From positions 130,221,596 through 130,285,595 of the forward strand of contig CM066045.1 of assembly GCA_033557465.1 (NCBI GenBank): a stretch of DNA of 64,000 nt. The letters are read 5' to 3'. This stretch comes from Ichthyophis bannanicus (Eukaryota; Chordata; Amphibia; Gymnophiona; Ichthyophiidae). Of this stretch, positions 10,743 through 21,976 are shown one piece after another. The notes beneath the pieces were generated by a model. That model did no database searches. It saw nothing but the letters and a program-made list of their open reading frames with translations, and was not told the origin of the DNA. The stretch's first letter is position 1; each line of letters starts with the position of its first letter. The position numbers were made by a program, and so were the translations under genes.

Positions 10743-11801
10743 GCATTCAAAATTTCAGGCAGTTTGTCGCCCTCCAGATGTAATACGTTCAAAAAATAAG
10801 TTTTAAGTATTTCACATGCAGCTATCATGTTGCAATATGGAAAGTTATAAATCAAAGATTCAGTGATCTAAGAGAGTTTTCTGACCTTTCTACTTTATTT
10901 TCTAATGATTTGGTACCCTTCACTACTGCATTATTGACCCCTTCAAGAGCGCTAAGTTTCCTGTTAGCCTGGTCCAAAGAACCCCTTTGAGCCTGCAACT
11001 CCCCCTCTAGAATGGTCAACTGATCAACAGAATCTGCAGAAAACTGACACAATTGCGTAAGACAGCTGGATAGAACCAAATCCATCCGCACATCATCTGC
11101 CAAATTTCTATATTGGTGACCTCTCCGGGGAAGTCATTGGGATAGCTGGTTCCATCCCTGAAGCCCCAGGAAATACCACAGGCTTCAGGGGAGATAAGGC
11201 AGAGGGTAATACTTTTGCCTCTCCTACAAGGGGGGAGGGGTGCCAACAGACCGACAGAAGAAACTCTACCTGACTCTCAGCCCAATTGGTTGTGTTCCTG
11301 TAATACTAGGTGTTAACACCAAGCTGGAAGCACTCTGCAGCTCTACAGGAGAGGGGGGAAGACTGAAAGTCTGGACTCAGGGAGATAGCCTCGGGACTAA
11401 CATTTACCAAGGTTTCCAGAGCACTTGATATTTAACATAGTGGGATTTAACATTTCTTATATACTGCCTTTCATGATATCAAGGTGGTTTACATTGAACA
11501 AACTGAAATTACATTGAACAGGGAATTATAACTTGGACACTAATACTTACAGGGAACATGGGCAATGGAGGGTTAAGTGGCTTGCCCGAGACCACAGGGA
11601 GCACCTGTGGGACTAGAAACCCCAGTCCTTCCGGCCCAAGGTTGCTCTCCTCTAGTGGGATTTGAACCCCCGGACCTTCCGGCCTGAGGTACCTTGCCCC
11701 AACCACTAAGCCACTCCTCCCTCATATATTAAAGACATTTTGTCCATTGGGTCTTGCAGGCCACCTGAAACGTCCTTCATCTTAGCTTTCCTTTTCCCCA
11801 T
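10743..11801 (-). pseudogene. ORF1p N-terminal and middle part (copy A)
   Basis: On the minus strand the reading starts at 11801 (MGKRKAKMKDV), is broken by the SINE, and resumes below 11432. A heptad-like coiled coil at 11103-10852 includes LEGELQAQRGSLDQANRKL and LENKVERSENSLRSLNL. The next block, EILKTYFLNVLHLEGDKL then NAYYI, aligns in order with LQKYFKEILMFKDASDIL and KLYYIP of copy C, an RRM-like domain. The frame is cut at NAYYI by the DIRS-A right end. Several stops and frameshifts are present. Confidence 0.7.
11432..11723 (-). mobile_element. tRNA-headed SINE with L2-like tail, inside ORF1 copy A
   Basis: Reverse orientation of the SINE at 21977. The head (right end) has a B-box-like GGTTCAAATCC counterpart at 11650-11660 and an A-box-like GTGGCTTAGTGGTT at 11703-11716. 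The body carries the CTTGGGCAAGCCACTTAACC-type block. The 3' tail resembles the L2-like LINE end (TTGATATCA...TATATAAGAAATGTTAAAT on the minus strand). A target duplication is only weakly visible (AATAT-type). Confidence 0.85.
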
Positions 11802-11974
11802 TGTAGCCTTCCCACACAGTACCTGGATTACGGACTTGAAGCAACTACAGGACCGTACTTCCACCACTGAATTGAATCACCAGCTCCAACAACTCCTCTG
11901 ATGACTCTGAAGGGGCTCCAAAGGGACCTACAAGCCCCTTTGGTCATTCCACTTCGATCACGCAACCACTGTGC

Positions 11975-12345
11975 TGCATTCCACAGCACTCTTACAGATT
12001 TATATCCACGGGAGTGTAAGTGACACCCTTGATGACCTTCGGTGTCTCTGGCACTGCTGGGGCAGCTGTAACACCCAGTCAATGCACCCAAAGACCACCT
12101 CTGGCAGCCTCCGGTCAGATGCACACAGACCAAAACTCCTCCGACTCCAAAGATGTTTCCTCACAGTTTTAAATCTGCAAGAGTTTCTGTATGCGCATCT
12201 GACCAGAGGCTGCCAGAGGAGGTGTACAGCTGCCCCATCAGTGCCAGAGACACCAGAGGTCATCAAAGGTGTCACTTCTGCTCCCAAGGATTTACAATTG
12301 CGATGTGTCAAAGCTATAAAAGAATGTCGCGGCTATTTTTATTTT
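11975..12345. repeat. Large imperfect inverted repeat
   Basis: The left arm (about 11985-12150) and right arm (about 12175-12340) are reverse complements. The best-matching blocks are AGTGACACCCTTGATGACC with GGTCATCAAAGGTGTCACT, and CTCTGGCAGCCTCCGGTCAG with CTGACCAGAGGCTGCCAGAG. The left arm has about 25 extra bases near 12073. Family not recognised; it lies just upstream of ORF1 copy A. Confidence 0.75.
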
Positions 12346-12842
12346 AAGCCAGCAAGAATCCAATGGAGAATCAATAGTACAAATGGAAAATTTATAACAT
12401 AGTAACATAGCACAAAAATGGTTGGTGAAATGAGTTAACTGAATAAAGTTGGTAATGTGACTTTCACTGATGCAGAACTGCACGCTATTCATTGGTTTGA
12501 AACAGAACATTGTGTTGGAGGAGATAATATAGGAATTATATCGGAGAAAACATACGTTTTAAATTTGTATAGAGTAAAATGGACTATTTCTATACTGGCT
12601 GCTCTTAAGCTGGGTTAACTCTGATGTCCGACCAAAAAGCTTTTTTCTCAGCTGTGGTTACACTAATACTTCTTTGGGAATTGGATGAGCTACTGTTACA
12701 TTTCTACTGGTCAATACAAAAGTTGTCTGTAGGCTGTTAAGATTAGACACTGATCATCAAACTGAGATTACTACTCCCCAAAGATTGAGTCGAGATATTT
12801 CATCTTCATTGATGATGTCTTACAAAATATTACATCACTTCA

Positions 12843-13040
12843 TATTTATTTATTTAACTGGTTTCCTATACCGCCTTATCCTTCAATCAAAGTGGTTTAC
12901 ATTGTAACTTCAAATAGTTTACATTGTAACAATGAGATAGAGTGGGGGCAGGTGGCATGCAAAGAATTCCAGTACAACACACCTTGTATACATCACTTGG
13001 TGACGAAGGCCCGGAAATGACTAGCTAGGGTGGGCTTAAA
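12843..13040 (-). mobile_element. L2-type 3' tail fragment
   Basis: On the minus strand it ends GTGGTTTACATT... reversed, then a TATAGGAAACC and TAAATAAATA terminus, the same tail grammar as the L2-like LINEs at 3.1, 13.3 and 55.6 kb. Only the 3' end is present. On either side (12390-12840 and 13040-13325) I see no gene. Confidence 0.65.
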
Positions 13041-13326
13041 GTACATCTGTCAACATACAGCAAATAGATATGAGGATATAACCACAGGATGGCACTTGGC
13101 AAGTTTGCTAACATATATGGACGTCTGTTACTTGATGTCTTTTCTAATTTAATGGTCTGGATAGCTGCTGGAAAAGAAGGCTGTGTACTGTAAAATAAAC
13201 AGCATTGTGGACCCTGAGAGATGGTGAGAACATGTTAGTCCTTCATTCAAATGTGATGACAGATCTTCAGTCAGAATTCAAGCATTGGGGCAAGGGGCAA
13301 GTAAAGGTAACTGTGCAAATGTCTAT

Positions 13327-15717
13327 AACCTGTTTATTTATTCAACAGGTTTATATACCGCATTTCCAATGAGCAAGGCAGTTTACATTTAACACAACGT
13401 AAACATTACAGTAAACATGGTAAGAGGGGAGGGATACATTCAACTTAAGCATTTCTGTCAACATGATAACAGGGTCGGGGGAGGGATACGATCAAAAATT
13501 CTACAGAAACTTGTCATAAGACGGAAAAGCAGTATAATGTAATACATGTCAACCGGCAGTTTGGTATGGTTGATGGGAAAATGATGTGTAGAGAAGATAA
13601 TAAGGAATGAGAAACCAGAGGTGAGAAAACAAAACAAAACAAAAAACATAGTGATCATAGGTAAGTGGTGAGTTACCAACAGAGTGAATGAGCAGCGTAC
13701 AGTAAGTGTTGATAAAGGGTATATCATTTTTAAAGTATTTAATTTTGGACAGACCAAACTTATGTTACTCTGGATGCAGGTTTGCAACTTGAGACAAGGA
13801 TGGTGGAGAGACCAAACTTAAGCTAGTTTAGTAGCAGCCTTGTATGTGGATAAAGATCTTTTCTATAACTTGTGGTAGAGGTAGTGGGGGGTGCTCAGTA
13901 AAGCATGAACTTCCATATGGCGAGTTGATTTGGTAGCTTAGGTTATCCCTTCAAAGTGATCTTTGAACAGGTTTTTAGTAGCTTTCAGAAAGTTATGAGG
14001 TCAGAAGTAGTTCTGATTGTTTTGGGGGAGAGCATTCCAAAGGCCAGGTGTGTATAGAGAAAATGCATGTGCGTATGTTGTCTGGGTTCTCTTGGTTAAC
14101 TCCAGGGGAAGTGCATATTTTGCGCAGAGCTTCTAATGAGTCTGTTGTTGATGGGTTTTTAGCATAGACTGTTAGTACTGTGAGGATGTCTGATATCAGA
14201 TTTTGAAGGTAGTTATAAGGGTTTTATATTTATTGTGATTGTGCATGGGTAGCAGTGAAGTTCCTTTAGTATGAGAGTGATATGTTTTGGCTCTGGGTGC
14301 ACCCTGGAGGATTCATGCAGCTGCATGTTGGACAAGTTGTAGGGGGTGTAAAGAGCTTTTGGGTATTCCTTGAAAGATAGCATTAGCATTGAGGGAATAT
14401 GAGGGAATATCATGGCTTGGAAGACAGTTTGGAAGTCATGTGTCTTGAGGAGTGGTCAGAGGTGTAGGAGAACCCTAATTTTATTGTAAATGATTTGTAC
14501 TGTTTTGTTGATAGGGGATTGTAATGTTAGGCGTTGATCAATGTTGACACCAAGGTAACATACTTCTGGTTTTACTACAAGATCTACATTATTAACCTTC
14601 AACAATGTTGGTGGGGAGAAGGATTGATCGCTAGTTATGAAAAGCACCTCAGTTTTCTTGTAATTAATAGTGAGTCGATGCTCAGATAACCAATGGGTGA
14701 TTGCATTAAAACAGTTTGTTACTGCTGCATAGGGTGTTCTTGTGGTGGAGAAAGGTGCATACAGTAGATAATAATGTCATCTGCATATACGTGAAAGAAG
14801 ACATTATGAGCTGATAATGCAGATCCTTGGGGAACTCCTTGTTTTTGTCTGTATGGATCAGATGTATTGGGTCTTTTCCCCGTTTCAGAGGCATGCTCAA
14901 AACCCATTTTTTCCATCAGGCTTTTGACCTTCCCCTTGCTGATTCCCCGTCCCCTCCTCCCTTGGCTTGAGCCCCCCCTCCTCCCCCCCGGCTTAGACCT
15001 CCTCCCTTCTGTACATCCGGAGCTTGTGCCTGTCACTTTCTTTCTGTTCCTTTGTCTGTCCCTGTCCTATCGAACATTGGCATTCTTTTCTCTCTTTTGC
15101 TTTTACCTGCAGCCTGTATTATTTTGTACACCGCCCTGACGCCTGTGCCTGGGCGGTATATCCAGCGCTTGAATAAAGATGAACTGCTAATGACTAGATA
15201 GGTATGAAAGAAACCAGTTTAATGCTGTACTTTGAATTCCAATGTTTTGCAGTCACTATAAGAGAGTGTCATTGCATATTGTGTCAAATCCAGCGACTGT
15301 GTCCAGAAATATCAGGAAAGCCCTGCTTAGGGTTTTCTATGCCTTTCATAAGCCTCTCAATCAGGGAGATTAGTAAGGTTTTTTATTTATTTATTTATTT
15401 AACACTCATTTTTATATCGCATCCTGGTTGGAATCCCTGCTGTTTGTAAGTCAAGGGGTGCATTGGAATTAATATGATCCTGTAATTGGTGTTGGACAGT
15501 TTTTTCCATTATTTTTGCCAAGAAGGGTAAACTTGAGATTGGCCTGTATGAGCTTGGGTCACTTGGTTCTAACCCTGGGATTCTTTAGTATTGGGTGGAT
15601 AGACGCAGTCTTTAGGCTTGTAGGCATATATCCTTGGGTGAAAGAGAGGTGTATCATCTTGCATAGGATTGGGGCTAGCTCGCTCTTGAGATTTTGACCC
15701 AATTTACTGAGCAGGTG
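13327..15717 (-). mobile_element. L2-like LINE (copy b), interrupted
   Basis: The 3' tail is at 13327-13400. Upstream on the minus strand are a LILKELHCYP segment (14413-14213, equivalent to LIQLHWLP), LFITSDQSFSPPTLL (14647-14456), and QGVPQGSALSA plus HVYADDIIIYC (about 14870-14770). The next part is split by a plus-strand LINE 3' end at 14870-15186. Beyond it the frame resumes at 15187-15717 with RPISSLPFLAKIMEKTV, LQDHINSNAPLDLQ and MPTSLKTASIHPILKNP. A small TAAATAAATA-tailed insertion lies at about 15378-15440. Confidence 0.8.
14870..15186 (+). mobile_element. LINE 3' end inserted in copy b
   Basis: Begins within a C-terminal segment reading MLKTHFFHQAFDLPLAD, the KTHFFHQAF terminus typical of L2/CR1-group LINEs. 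A C-rich 3' UTR follows (ACCGCCCTGA...GGGCGGTATA hairpin) and it ends GCGCTTGAATAAAGATGA. It is strongly 5'-truncated and lies opposite to its host LINE. Confidence 0.75.
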
Positions 15718-16089
15718 TCCTACTACCTAAAAAGGTACCACAAAACCAAACTGAGGATCAGAGCAAAAGAATTCAAAGATACTTTTCTTCTTTCAGATCT
15801 GTATAAGGACTGCGATATTTCAGTTCTTCTAAACGAAATAATATGGTTATCAGTCCCTTAAAATACGAAGAAATATCAATAGTTTGCAAGTGACAACTTT
15901 TTTTTTTTAGGCGAAATAGGTAACTCTGGTCCTTGAGAGCCACAAATGGGTTGGATTTTTAGGATAACCAAATCATGGAAATTAGCTGATTTCTTACTCC
16001 AAATGCATGCAAATAGATCTGATGAATGTTTGCTGTGGATACCCTGAAAACCAAGCAACTCACTTTTAATAGGATCAACTCAACTGTAG
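15718..16089. repeat. Spacer with TGCATGCAAAT-family dispersed repeat
   Basis: Positions about 15908-16052 read CTCTGGTCCTTGAGAGCC, TGCATGCAAATAGATCT and GTGGATACCCTGAAAACC. The same phrases recur around 17395-17605 and 29677-29790, so this is a dispersed repeat, probably a non-autonomous DNA transposon. The first 180 bases show nothing recognisable. Confidence 0.5.
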
Positions 16090-16738
16090 CTAAAGAGACT
16101 GCAAGTAATAGAAAACACGGCTATCAAGCTACTTTTATAATGCTAAACATCATGACCATGCCATGCCCCTTCGGCACAAACAACACTGGCTCCCTATCGC
16201 ATTAAATATGAGACCTTACTGCTGACACACCATGTTTTCTACTCTGGCTTGCCAGCCTATCTTCACTCACACCTTATCCCTTTCCATCCGAGAAGTACCC
16301 TCCGATCCTCAAATGAAAACTATTTAATCATCCCTACAAAGAATGTCCTGCATCTCATGACTTAGTGATCTATAGCTTTCATTCATTAAGGCCCCTACCT
16401 ATAGAACACCCTACCCATCCAGCTCCGCCTCGAATCATTTTGTACAAAGTTCAAGATGAGATCAAAAACCCGGTTCTCTACCCAGGCTTTCAAAGAGTGA
16501 TTAATTTACTATTCCTCTTCTGTTCTCCATTTCCTTTTGTTTCATACAATAAATTAGGTAGTCCTCAGGTTAAAATTGTTGTTACTCCACCCAGATGTCT
16601 CCTAATCTGTTTGTCTTGTCTCTTGTGTCTGTTTTCTGATATTACCGATATAAACTCCTGGTATTCTGTAAACTGCTACGAGATATAATGCATTTGCATT
16701 AGCAGTATATAAGTCTTCCAAATAAATAAAGTTGCATA
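16090..16738 (+). mobile_element. L2-like LINE C-terminus and 3' end (copy c)
   Basis: The plus-strand frame, with shifts, gives KQHWLPIALNMR (HWLP block), LACQPIFTHTLIPFHPRS-like and LHLMTYSFHSLRPL segments, then FKMRSKTRFSTQAF. The element ends GCAGTATATAAGTCTTCC followed by AAATAAATAAAG. It lacks RT and is 5'-truncated. Confidence 0.75.
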
Positions 16739-16741
16739 GCT

Positions 16742-17165
16742 GAGACCCTATAAATCCACTCTGAGAATTTTGTTTCCTTCATTAGGTCATTGCAAGGTAG
16801 TCTTCCATCCATGTACTAACCAGGATCGATTCTGCTTAGTTCTCGAGATCAGATGAGATCTAGCTCACTCAGGGTGGCATATTAATGACATGGCAAAAAA
16901 AATTGGAGAGGTTTCTTACAATTTCACTTAGAAAACAATATGAAACAATAAGAGGCATGTTCCTTTCAGTATTGCAGTGGCCTAATGAAGGAAACAAAAT
17001 GCTCAGAGTGAATTTATAGGGTCTCAAGAAGAAAAGGCTTGGCAATCTACTTTCACTTGTACTTTGTCAAGAAAACCCAGGAGATAGTCACAATATGGAC
17101 AACTATCCATAGGGTTGCCAGGAGTCGTCATCAACTTGATAGCACTTAACAACATCATCACTTGA
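16742..17165 (+). mobile_element. 5S-rRNA-derived SINE with internal inversion and RTE-like tail
   Basis: The right part reads plus: a unique body (16972-17025), then GGCTTGGCAATCTACTTTCA and an RTE/BovB-like terminus AGGGTTGCCAGGAGTCGTC...AGCACTTAACAACATCATCA. The left part is the 5' end of the same element in reverse. Its body copy (16742-16795) is the reverse complement of 16972-17025, and it is joined to a 5S-like head at 16787-16880. This is the pattern expected from twin priming. The 90 bases between (16881-16971) are unassigned. Confidence 0.75.
16787..16880 (-). pseudogene. 5S rRNA-like SINE head
   Basis: The minus strand reads CCACCCTGAGTGAGC, then GATCTCATCTGATCTCGAGA, AACTAAGCAGAATCGATCC, TGGTTAGTACATGGATGG and AAGACTACCTTGCAAT. 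This follows vertebrate 5S rRNA from about nucleotide 15 to 105, including the internal promoter region, with many substitutions. The 5S 5' and 3' ends are missing and it runs into a non-5S SINE body, so it is a SINE head rather than a gene. Confidence 0.8.
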
Positions 17166-17213
17166 TAGTGCATACTTCTAGACATTCATTACTCCCAAAA
17201 CAAAAATTAACCC

Positions 17214-17230
17214 TCCCCCCCCCCCCCCCG
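17214..17230. repeat. Poly-C tract
   Basis: A run of C broken by single other bases. Confidence 0.9.
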
Positions 17231-17391
17231 GCCGTGAAACCAAGCTAAAAATCCCACAAATGACACAGGAAACTAAATAGATTGAAAAATCTTGGCCTGC
17301 ACACCCCTAGTGACTCATAACCTAGCCAAAAGTGTGTAGTCTAGTATAAGGCATACCTGCAATCTGTTTTCTAGCATCAAAATTTTCTAGA

Positions 17392-17610
17392 TCAGTGGAT
17401 CTCAAATCGAATGCTCAGGAAGCCATAGCTAGTCTAGTTTTGTGATATCTATCTCTCACATGCAGATCCGTTAGGGATGTTTGCCTACACTGGATCTAAG
17501 AACCAGGTTTGTGCATGCAAATATACCTTATGCATAGACATGAAAGATATCTTAAACAGATTGAATAAATGTGTCTCAAGGATGGCTTTGAGCACTGTTG
17601 ATTTAGTTCA
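17392..17610. mobile_element. hAT-like non-autonomous element (TGCATGCAAAT family)
   Basis: The left end CAGTGGATCTCAAATCG and right end, read in reverse, CAGTGCTCAAAGCC form short imperfect terminal inverted repeats of the CAGTGGTTCTCAA type known from hAT elements. The interior shares TGCATGCAAATAT and ATGCATAGACATG with repeats near 16.0 and 29.7 kb. No clear 8-bp target duplication is seen. Confidence 0.5.
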
Positions 17611-18383
17611 GGAGTTGGCATCCTGTGGGTCTTTTCATAGCTGAGTGCAGTTCCTGCTTTGCTTCAGTAAATCACACCAGCTGCGGGTGAGCACCTTTGT
17701 TACCAGCTTCAGCTAACTTTGTATGCTCTTTTCACGCATTCCTGTGCCTCTTTAGAATCTACCTTGTTTATTCTGAATATAATGCTGTTTTCTCAGTGTG
17801 TCTCATATCTTCTGTTTGTCCTTTACCCAGTTCCTACCCTCTGCAGTGCTTTGTCTCCCTTCTCAACACTTTATTACCCACCCCTGGCCTAACACTCTTT
17901 CATAGCTTTCCTCTGCTCATTGATGCAATTACTCAGGTCCACCTGAAACCACCAGGACTTTCTCTTTCCCTCTCCACCTGTATCTCCTTTGATTTGCATT
18001 CTCTCCTCTACCCCCTCTCCTATGACTCCGCATCACTGTGTGTTCTTGATGTTAATTCTCCCTTATCTTTTCCACTCATTCCCTCAGTTCCATGGCCCTA
18101 CTTCTCAGTACCCACTTCTTACTGTCCCCACCTCCCCTGCTATTTTGTCTTCTACCTTATCATCTGCCCTAGAGCTTCACCTTTTTTCTTCCTCTCATTC
18201 AGCCATCTCCACTCTCACTAAGAGAACCTCACCCTCGATTCCGTCATGCCGCCTCCTGTCTCCCCTGTTCTCTCCTTCTCCTCCTGCTTCTCTCATCTGG
18301 AGATGTCAACCCCAACCCTGGCATCCCTTTCTAATCTGGTTCATATGCCTCTCCACTCTCCCTCTTCCATGCGCATTGTGGAA

Positions 18384-19089
18384 TGAACATTCTGTCTCCA
18401 ATAAACTTGCCTTCATTCATGATCTCTTTAGCTCTAATACTCTATATCTCCTGGCTCTTACTGAAACTCGGCTTCTCACTGAAGATTCAGCTTCAGTCAC
18501 TACCCTCTGCCATGGAGGCTACCTATTTTCCCTATACGCCTTGCCCCATTGGCCATGGTGGCCGTATTTGATTCCTACTCTCCCATTCATGCCAATTCCA
18601 GCCCTTCCTTCTGCCTCCATCTAATTCTTATGCTTCCTTTGAAGTCCATGCCATCTGCCTATTTTCTCCACTATCTCTCTGGATAGCTATCATTTATCAA
18701 CTCCCCTCTCCCCCCTCCCCCCCAACAAGTCCACCTCTACCTTTCTCATAGACTTTGGCTCCTGGTTTTCCTCCTTTCTGGATGCATCTTCCCCTTCCCT
18801 TATTCTTGGGGATTTTAATGTTCATGTTGATGACCCTTCTGACTCTTATGCCTTAAAGCTTCTTTCTTTAACCTCCTCATTCAACCTCCAATTGTGCTCT
18901 ACCACTCCTGCTCACAAGCATGGCCACTGCCTTGACCTTGTCTGCTTCTCCAACTGCTCACCCTCTAACCTCTCCACCTCAATTCTGCCCTTATCTGACC
19001 ATCACCTGCTAACCTTCACCCTTAACCATCCCACATCTTGGACTCACCTGATCTCCACCAACATGTTTAGGAATATTCACACTGTCTAG
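18384..19089 (+). pseudogene. L2-like LINE apurinic-type endonuclease
   Basis: NEHSVSNKLAFIHDLFSS and LLALTETRLLTEDSAS give the N-terminal Asn-containing stretch and the catalytic-Glu block (ET followed by Arg instead of the usual Trp). After a frame change come ILGDFNVHVDDPSD (GDFN) and LPLSDHHLLTFTL (SDH), so the main catalytic residues of the APE-type nuclease are all recognisable. It nicks target DNA to prime reverse transcription. Frame shifts between 18560 and 18790 break the ORF. Confidence 0.8.
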
Positions 19090-19330
19090 CCTTCAGCTCT
19101 CTCCACTGCTGTCTTATCACCTCTTTCCTCTACTATGTCTTCTGAATCTGATGATGAGCAGTATCCTGTGCTCTGGATGTGCTTGCTCCTTCCATTCCAT
19201 GCCCTGTGAAGCGTACTGTACCTCAACCTTGGCTATCCTTGACAACCCGCTACCTACATTCCTGTGCCCACTCAGCTGAGCGCCTTTAGCTTATTCTCGT
19301 ACCTTTGCTGACTATCTACATTTCAAATTC

Positions 19331-19753
19331 ATGCTAACCTCTTTCCAGTCGATCATAGCACTCACCAAGCAAGAGTACTATGTCCATCTGACTAACTCTC
19401 TTGCCTCTGACCCTTGCCATATCTTTCCTCTATGCAACTCTTTCCTCAGGGTCCTTCCTACCCCAATCCCTCCTTCACTGTCTGCCCAGACTTTGGCTGA
19501 CTACTTGCATAAGAAAGTCCAGAAGATTAGCCTTGAATTCTCTACAGGGTCACCTCCACCTCATCTTCCCCCTCTTCAATCCCAAATCCTTCCATCACCT
19601 TTGGTCACCCTTTCTTCCTTTTCTGAAATCACTGAGGAGGAAACTGTAAATCGTCTCTCCTCCTCCAAACTGACTACCTGCTCCTCTGATCCAATCTCCA
19701 CCCGTCTACTAAGCTCTGTCTCTTTTGCTGCCATCTCTTCTATCTGTCACTCT
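19331..19753 (+). pseudogene. L2-like LINE linker and RT N-terminus
   Basis: A continuous frame with ALTKQEYYVHLTNSL and PLVTLSSFSEITEEETVNRL, the region just before RT. RT resumes after the CR1 insertion at about 21690 with VTPLLKKPSLDP, ISLLPFASKLLECVVH and LLDPLQSAF. The last residues before the join belong to CR1. Confidence 0.75.
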
Positions 19754-21655
19754 AGATGGTGCCTTCAGTATTAGGACTAGGGCTGATAAAATCTATTCAA
19801 AAGCAAGGATCTTAGACTTTAGGAAAACTAACTTTGCAAGATGGGCCAATATCTCAAGGCGCCGTTAGTGGAATGGGAATAGCTGGGGAATGTAGAAAAA
19901 CAATGGGCAAAACTGAAAAGGGATAATTTTAAGGGCAAACAACCTTTGTGTTAAAAAGGTAAAAGGAAAAGGAGGCCGCTATAGTTTTTGAAAGAAGTAG
20001 CTGAAAAGGTGAAGAATAAGAGGGAGGCCTTCATGAAATACAAGAGATCACAGAGAGAGGAAGACAGGCATCTATATTTGGAAAAACTTAGAGAACCTAG
20101 CAAAATAGCCAGGAAAGCAAAGATTCAAAAAGAGGAGGAAATAGCCAATGCGATAAAATGGGAGATAAGAGATTTTCAGATATGTTAGTGAGAAGAGGAA
20201 GGGCAAAAGTGGTATTGTTGGTATTGTCAGACTGAAGGGTGAAGGGGAGGAATATGTAGAAGCTGATGAGGATAAAGTGGAATTGCTTATCAAATATTTC
20301 TGTTCTGTGTTCACAGATGAAGGACTTCAGAAAATACCCACAAACAGGAAAATAAGTGAGGGGCATCTTGAACGATTTTCAGAAGACTGTGTTCATGATG
20401 AACTAGCTAAACTTAAAGTAGACAAAGTGATGGGACCAGATGGGATACACCCGAGAATACTGAGGGAACTTGGGGATGTTTTAGGAGCTCCGCTGACCGA
20501 CCTTCTCAATGCCTTTTTTGGAGTTGGGAGTGGTGCCAGAGGACTGGAGAAAGGAACATGTGGTTTCTTTACAAAAACGTGGAAGAAAGGATGTAGTTGA
20601 AAACTACAGGCCGGTTAGTCTAACTGGTGAGTAAATTATTGGAAATGCTACTGAAAGAGGTTTCTGGAGTCCATTGAATTACCGGATCCGAGGCAGCATG
20701 GCTTCACCAGAGGCAGGTCTTGTCAGACAAATCTGATTTGATTTCTTTGACTGGGTGACCAGGGAGTTGGACTGAGGGAGTATGTAATGTATTTAGATTT
20801 CAGTAAAGCTTTTGACACAGTTCTGCATAGGCGACTTATAAACAAACTGTGCACCATTGGGATGGACCCTAAAGTTACTGTTTGGGTTAGATATTGGTTG
20901 AGTGGGAGGTGGCAAAGGGTATAGGTAAATGGAGCTCACTCTGAGGAGAAGGAGGTTACCAGTGGTCTGCCCCAGGGATCTGTCCTTGGTCCGATTCTTT
21001 TTACCATCTTTGTTAATGATATTGCGGAAGGGCTATCGGGTAAGGTTTGCCGCTTTGCGGATGATACCAAAATCTGCAATAGAGTAGACACCAAGGAAGG
21101 AATAGATAAGATGAGGAGGGATCTAGCTAAGCTTGAAGAATGGTCTAGAATTTGGAAGCTGAAATGTAATGTTAAAAAATGCAAGGTCATGCATTTGGGT
21201 TGCAGCAATCAAAGGGAGCAATATAGTATAGGGGGTGAAGTACTTCTGTCCACAAAAGCAAAGCGGGATCTAGGTGTGATTGTGTCAGATGATCTTAAAG
21301 TAGCTAAACAGGTAGAAAAGGCGACGGCAAAAGCTAGAAGGATGCTTGGATGCATAGGGAGAGGAATGGTCAGCAGAAGAAAGGAGGTGATAGTGCCTTT
21401 ATATAGGTCTTTAGTGTAATCTCATTTGGGAGTGTTGTGTGCAATTCTGGAGACTGCAACTTCAAAAGGATATAAACAGGATGGAGTCAGTGCAGAGGTT
21501 TGCTACTAAAATGGTTAGTGGTCTTCATTATAAAGCATATGAGGACAGGACTTAAGGAGCTTAATATGTATACTTTAGAGAAAAGGCGGAATAGAGGTGA
21601 TATGATTGAGTCATTTAAATACCTCCGTGGCAAAAATGCATGGGAGGTGTGCCTC
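19754..21655 (+). mobile_element. CR1-clade LINE inserted in copy e
   Basis: Starts in the endonuclease-RT linker and ends inside the post-RT region (MYTLEKRRNRGDMIESFKYL), so it is truncated at both ends. It lies in the same orientation as its host. A possible imperfect target repeat (TTCTATCTGTCA near 19738 and TTTCTATGTCA near 21660) flanks it. Confidence 0.8.
20277..21655 (+). pseudogene. CR1-clade reverse transcriptase
   Basis: Recognisable blocks in order: LKVDKVMGPDGIHPRILREL, a fragment of ENYRPVSLT, YLDFSKAFDTV (motif A near 20795), SGLPQGSVLGPILF (motif B near 20957), RFADDTKIC (motif C, intact ADD, near 21055), KCNVKKCKVMHLG, and KRDLGVIVSDDLKVAKQVEK. The spellings match the CR1 clade. 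Several frameshifts and one stop interrupt it. Confidence 0.85.
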
Positions 21656-21976
21656 TTTCGATTTCTATGTCATATCCTTAACCTATTGCTTTCTACTGCA
21701 ACTGTTCCTGTGGCCTTCAACATGCTATGGTTACACCTCTCCTCAAAAAGCCTTCACTAGATCCTATCTGTCCTTTTAGTTATTGACCTATCTCTCTCCT
21801 TCCCTTTGCTTCAAAACTACTTGAATGCGTAGTTCACTGCTGCTGTCTCGACTTTCTTTCCTCTCAAGACCTTCTGGACCCACTGCAATCTGCCTTTCTC
21901 TACATTCAACAGAAACGACTCTCGCCAAAGTCTCCTGAGATTTGTTCATTGCCATATCCAAAGATCTCTACTCTAA

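Larger units (their letters stand above)
4690..11960 (-). mobile_element. L1-type ORF1 element copy A, split by DIRS-A and a SINE
   Basis: Minus-strand remnants of the same family as the element at 38780-40520. The start codon is at 11801-11799 (product begins MGKRKAK, against MGKRRKQ in copy C). The 5' leader at about 11830-11955 shares a GACCAAAGGGGC / CCCTTTGG / GCCCCTTC block with the leader of copy C. The ORF is interrupted by a SINE (11432-11723) and by DIRS-A (5091-10742), then resumes at 5090-4695 with the C-terminal domain. The 3' UTR is absent and the L2-like LINE begins there. Reassembly across the insertions is my inference from matching order and orientation. Confidence 0.75.
17640..21976 (+). 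mobile_element. L2-like LINE (copy e), split by CR1 and cut by a SINE
   Basis: A C/T-rich leader and N-terminal region (17640-18380), endonuclease (18384-19089), linker and RT start (19331-19753), a CR1 insertion (19754-about 21655), then RT continuation (about 21656-21976) ending at a SINE head. The LINE 3' half is missing. All parts are plus strand and in the expected order. I see no gene in the first part beyond a GDVNPNPG-like phrase near 18303. Confidence 0.8.

Noticed and set aside
16787..16880. A 5S rRNA gene
   Set aside because: Both 5S ends are missing, substitutions are many, and it continues into a SINE body; it is a SINE head.
17697..18221. 174-codon plus-strand frame rich in Leu, Ser, Pro and Cys
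   Set aside because: It lies in the pyrimidine-rich N-terminal region of the L2-like LINE; composition explains the open frame.
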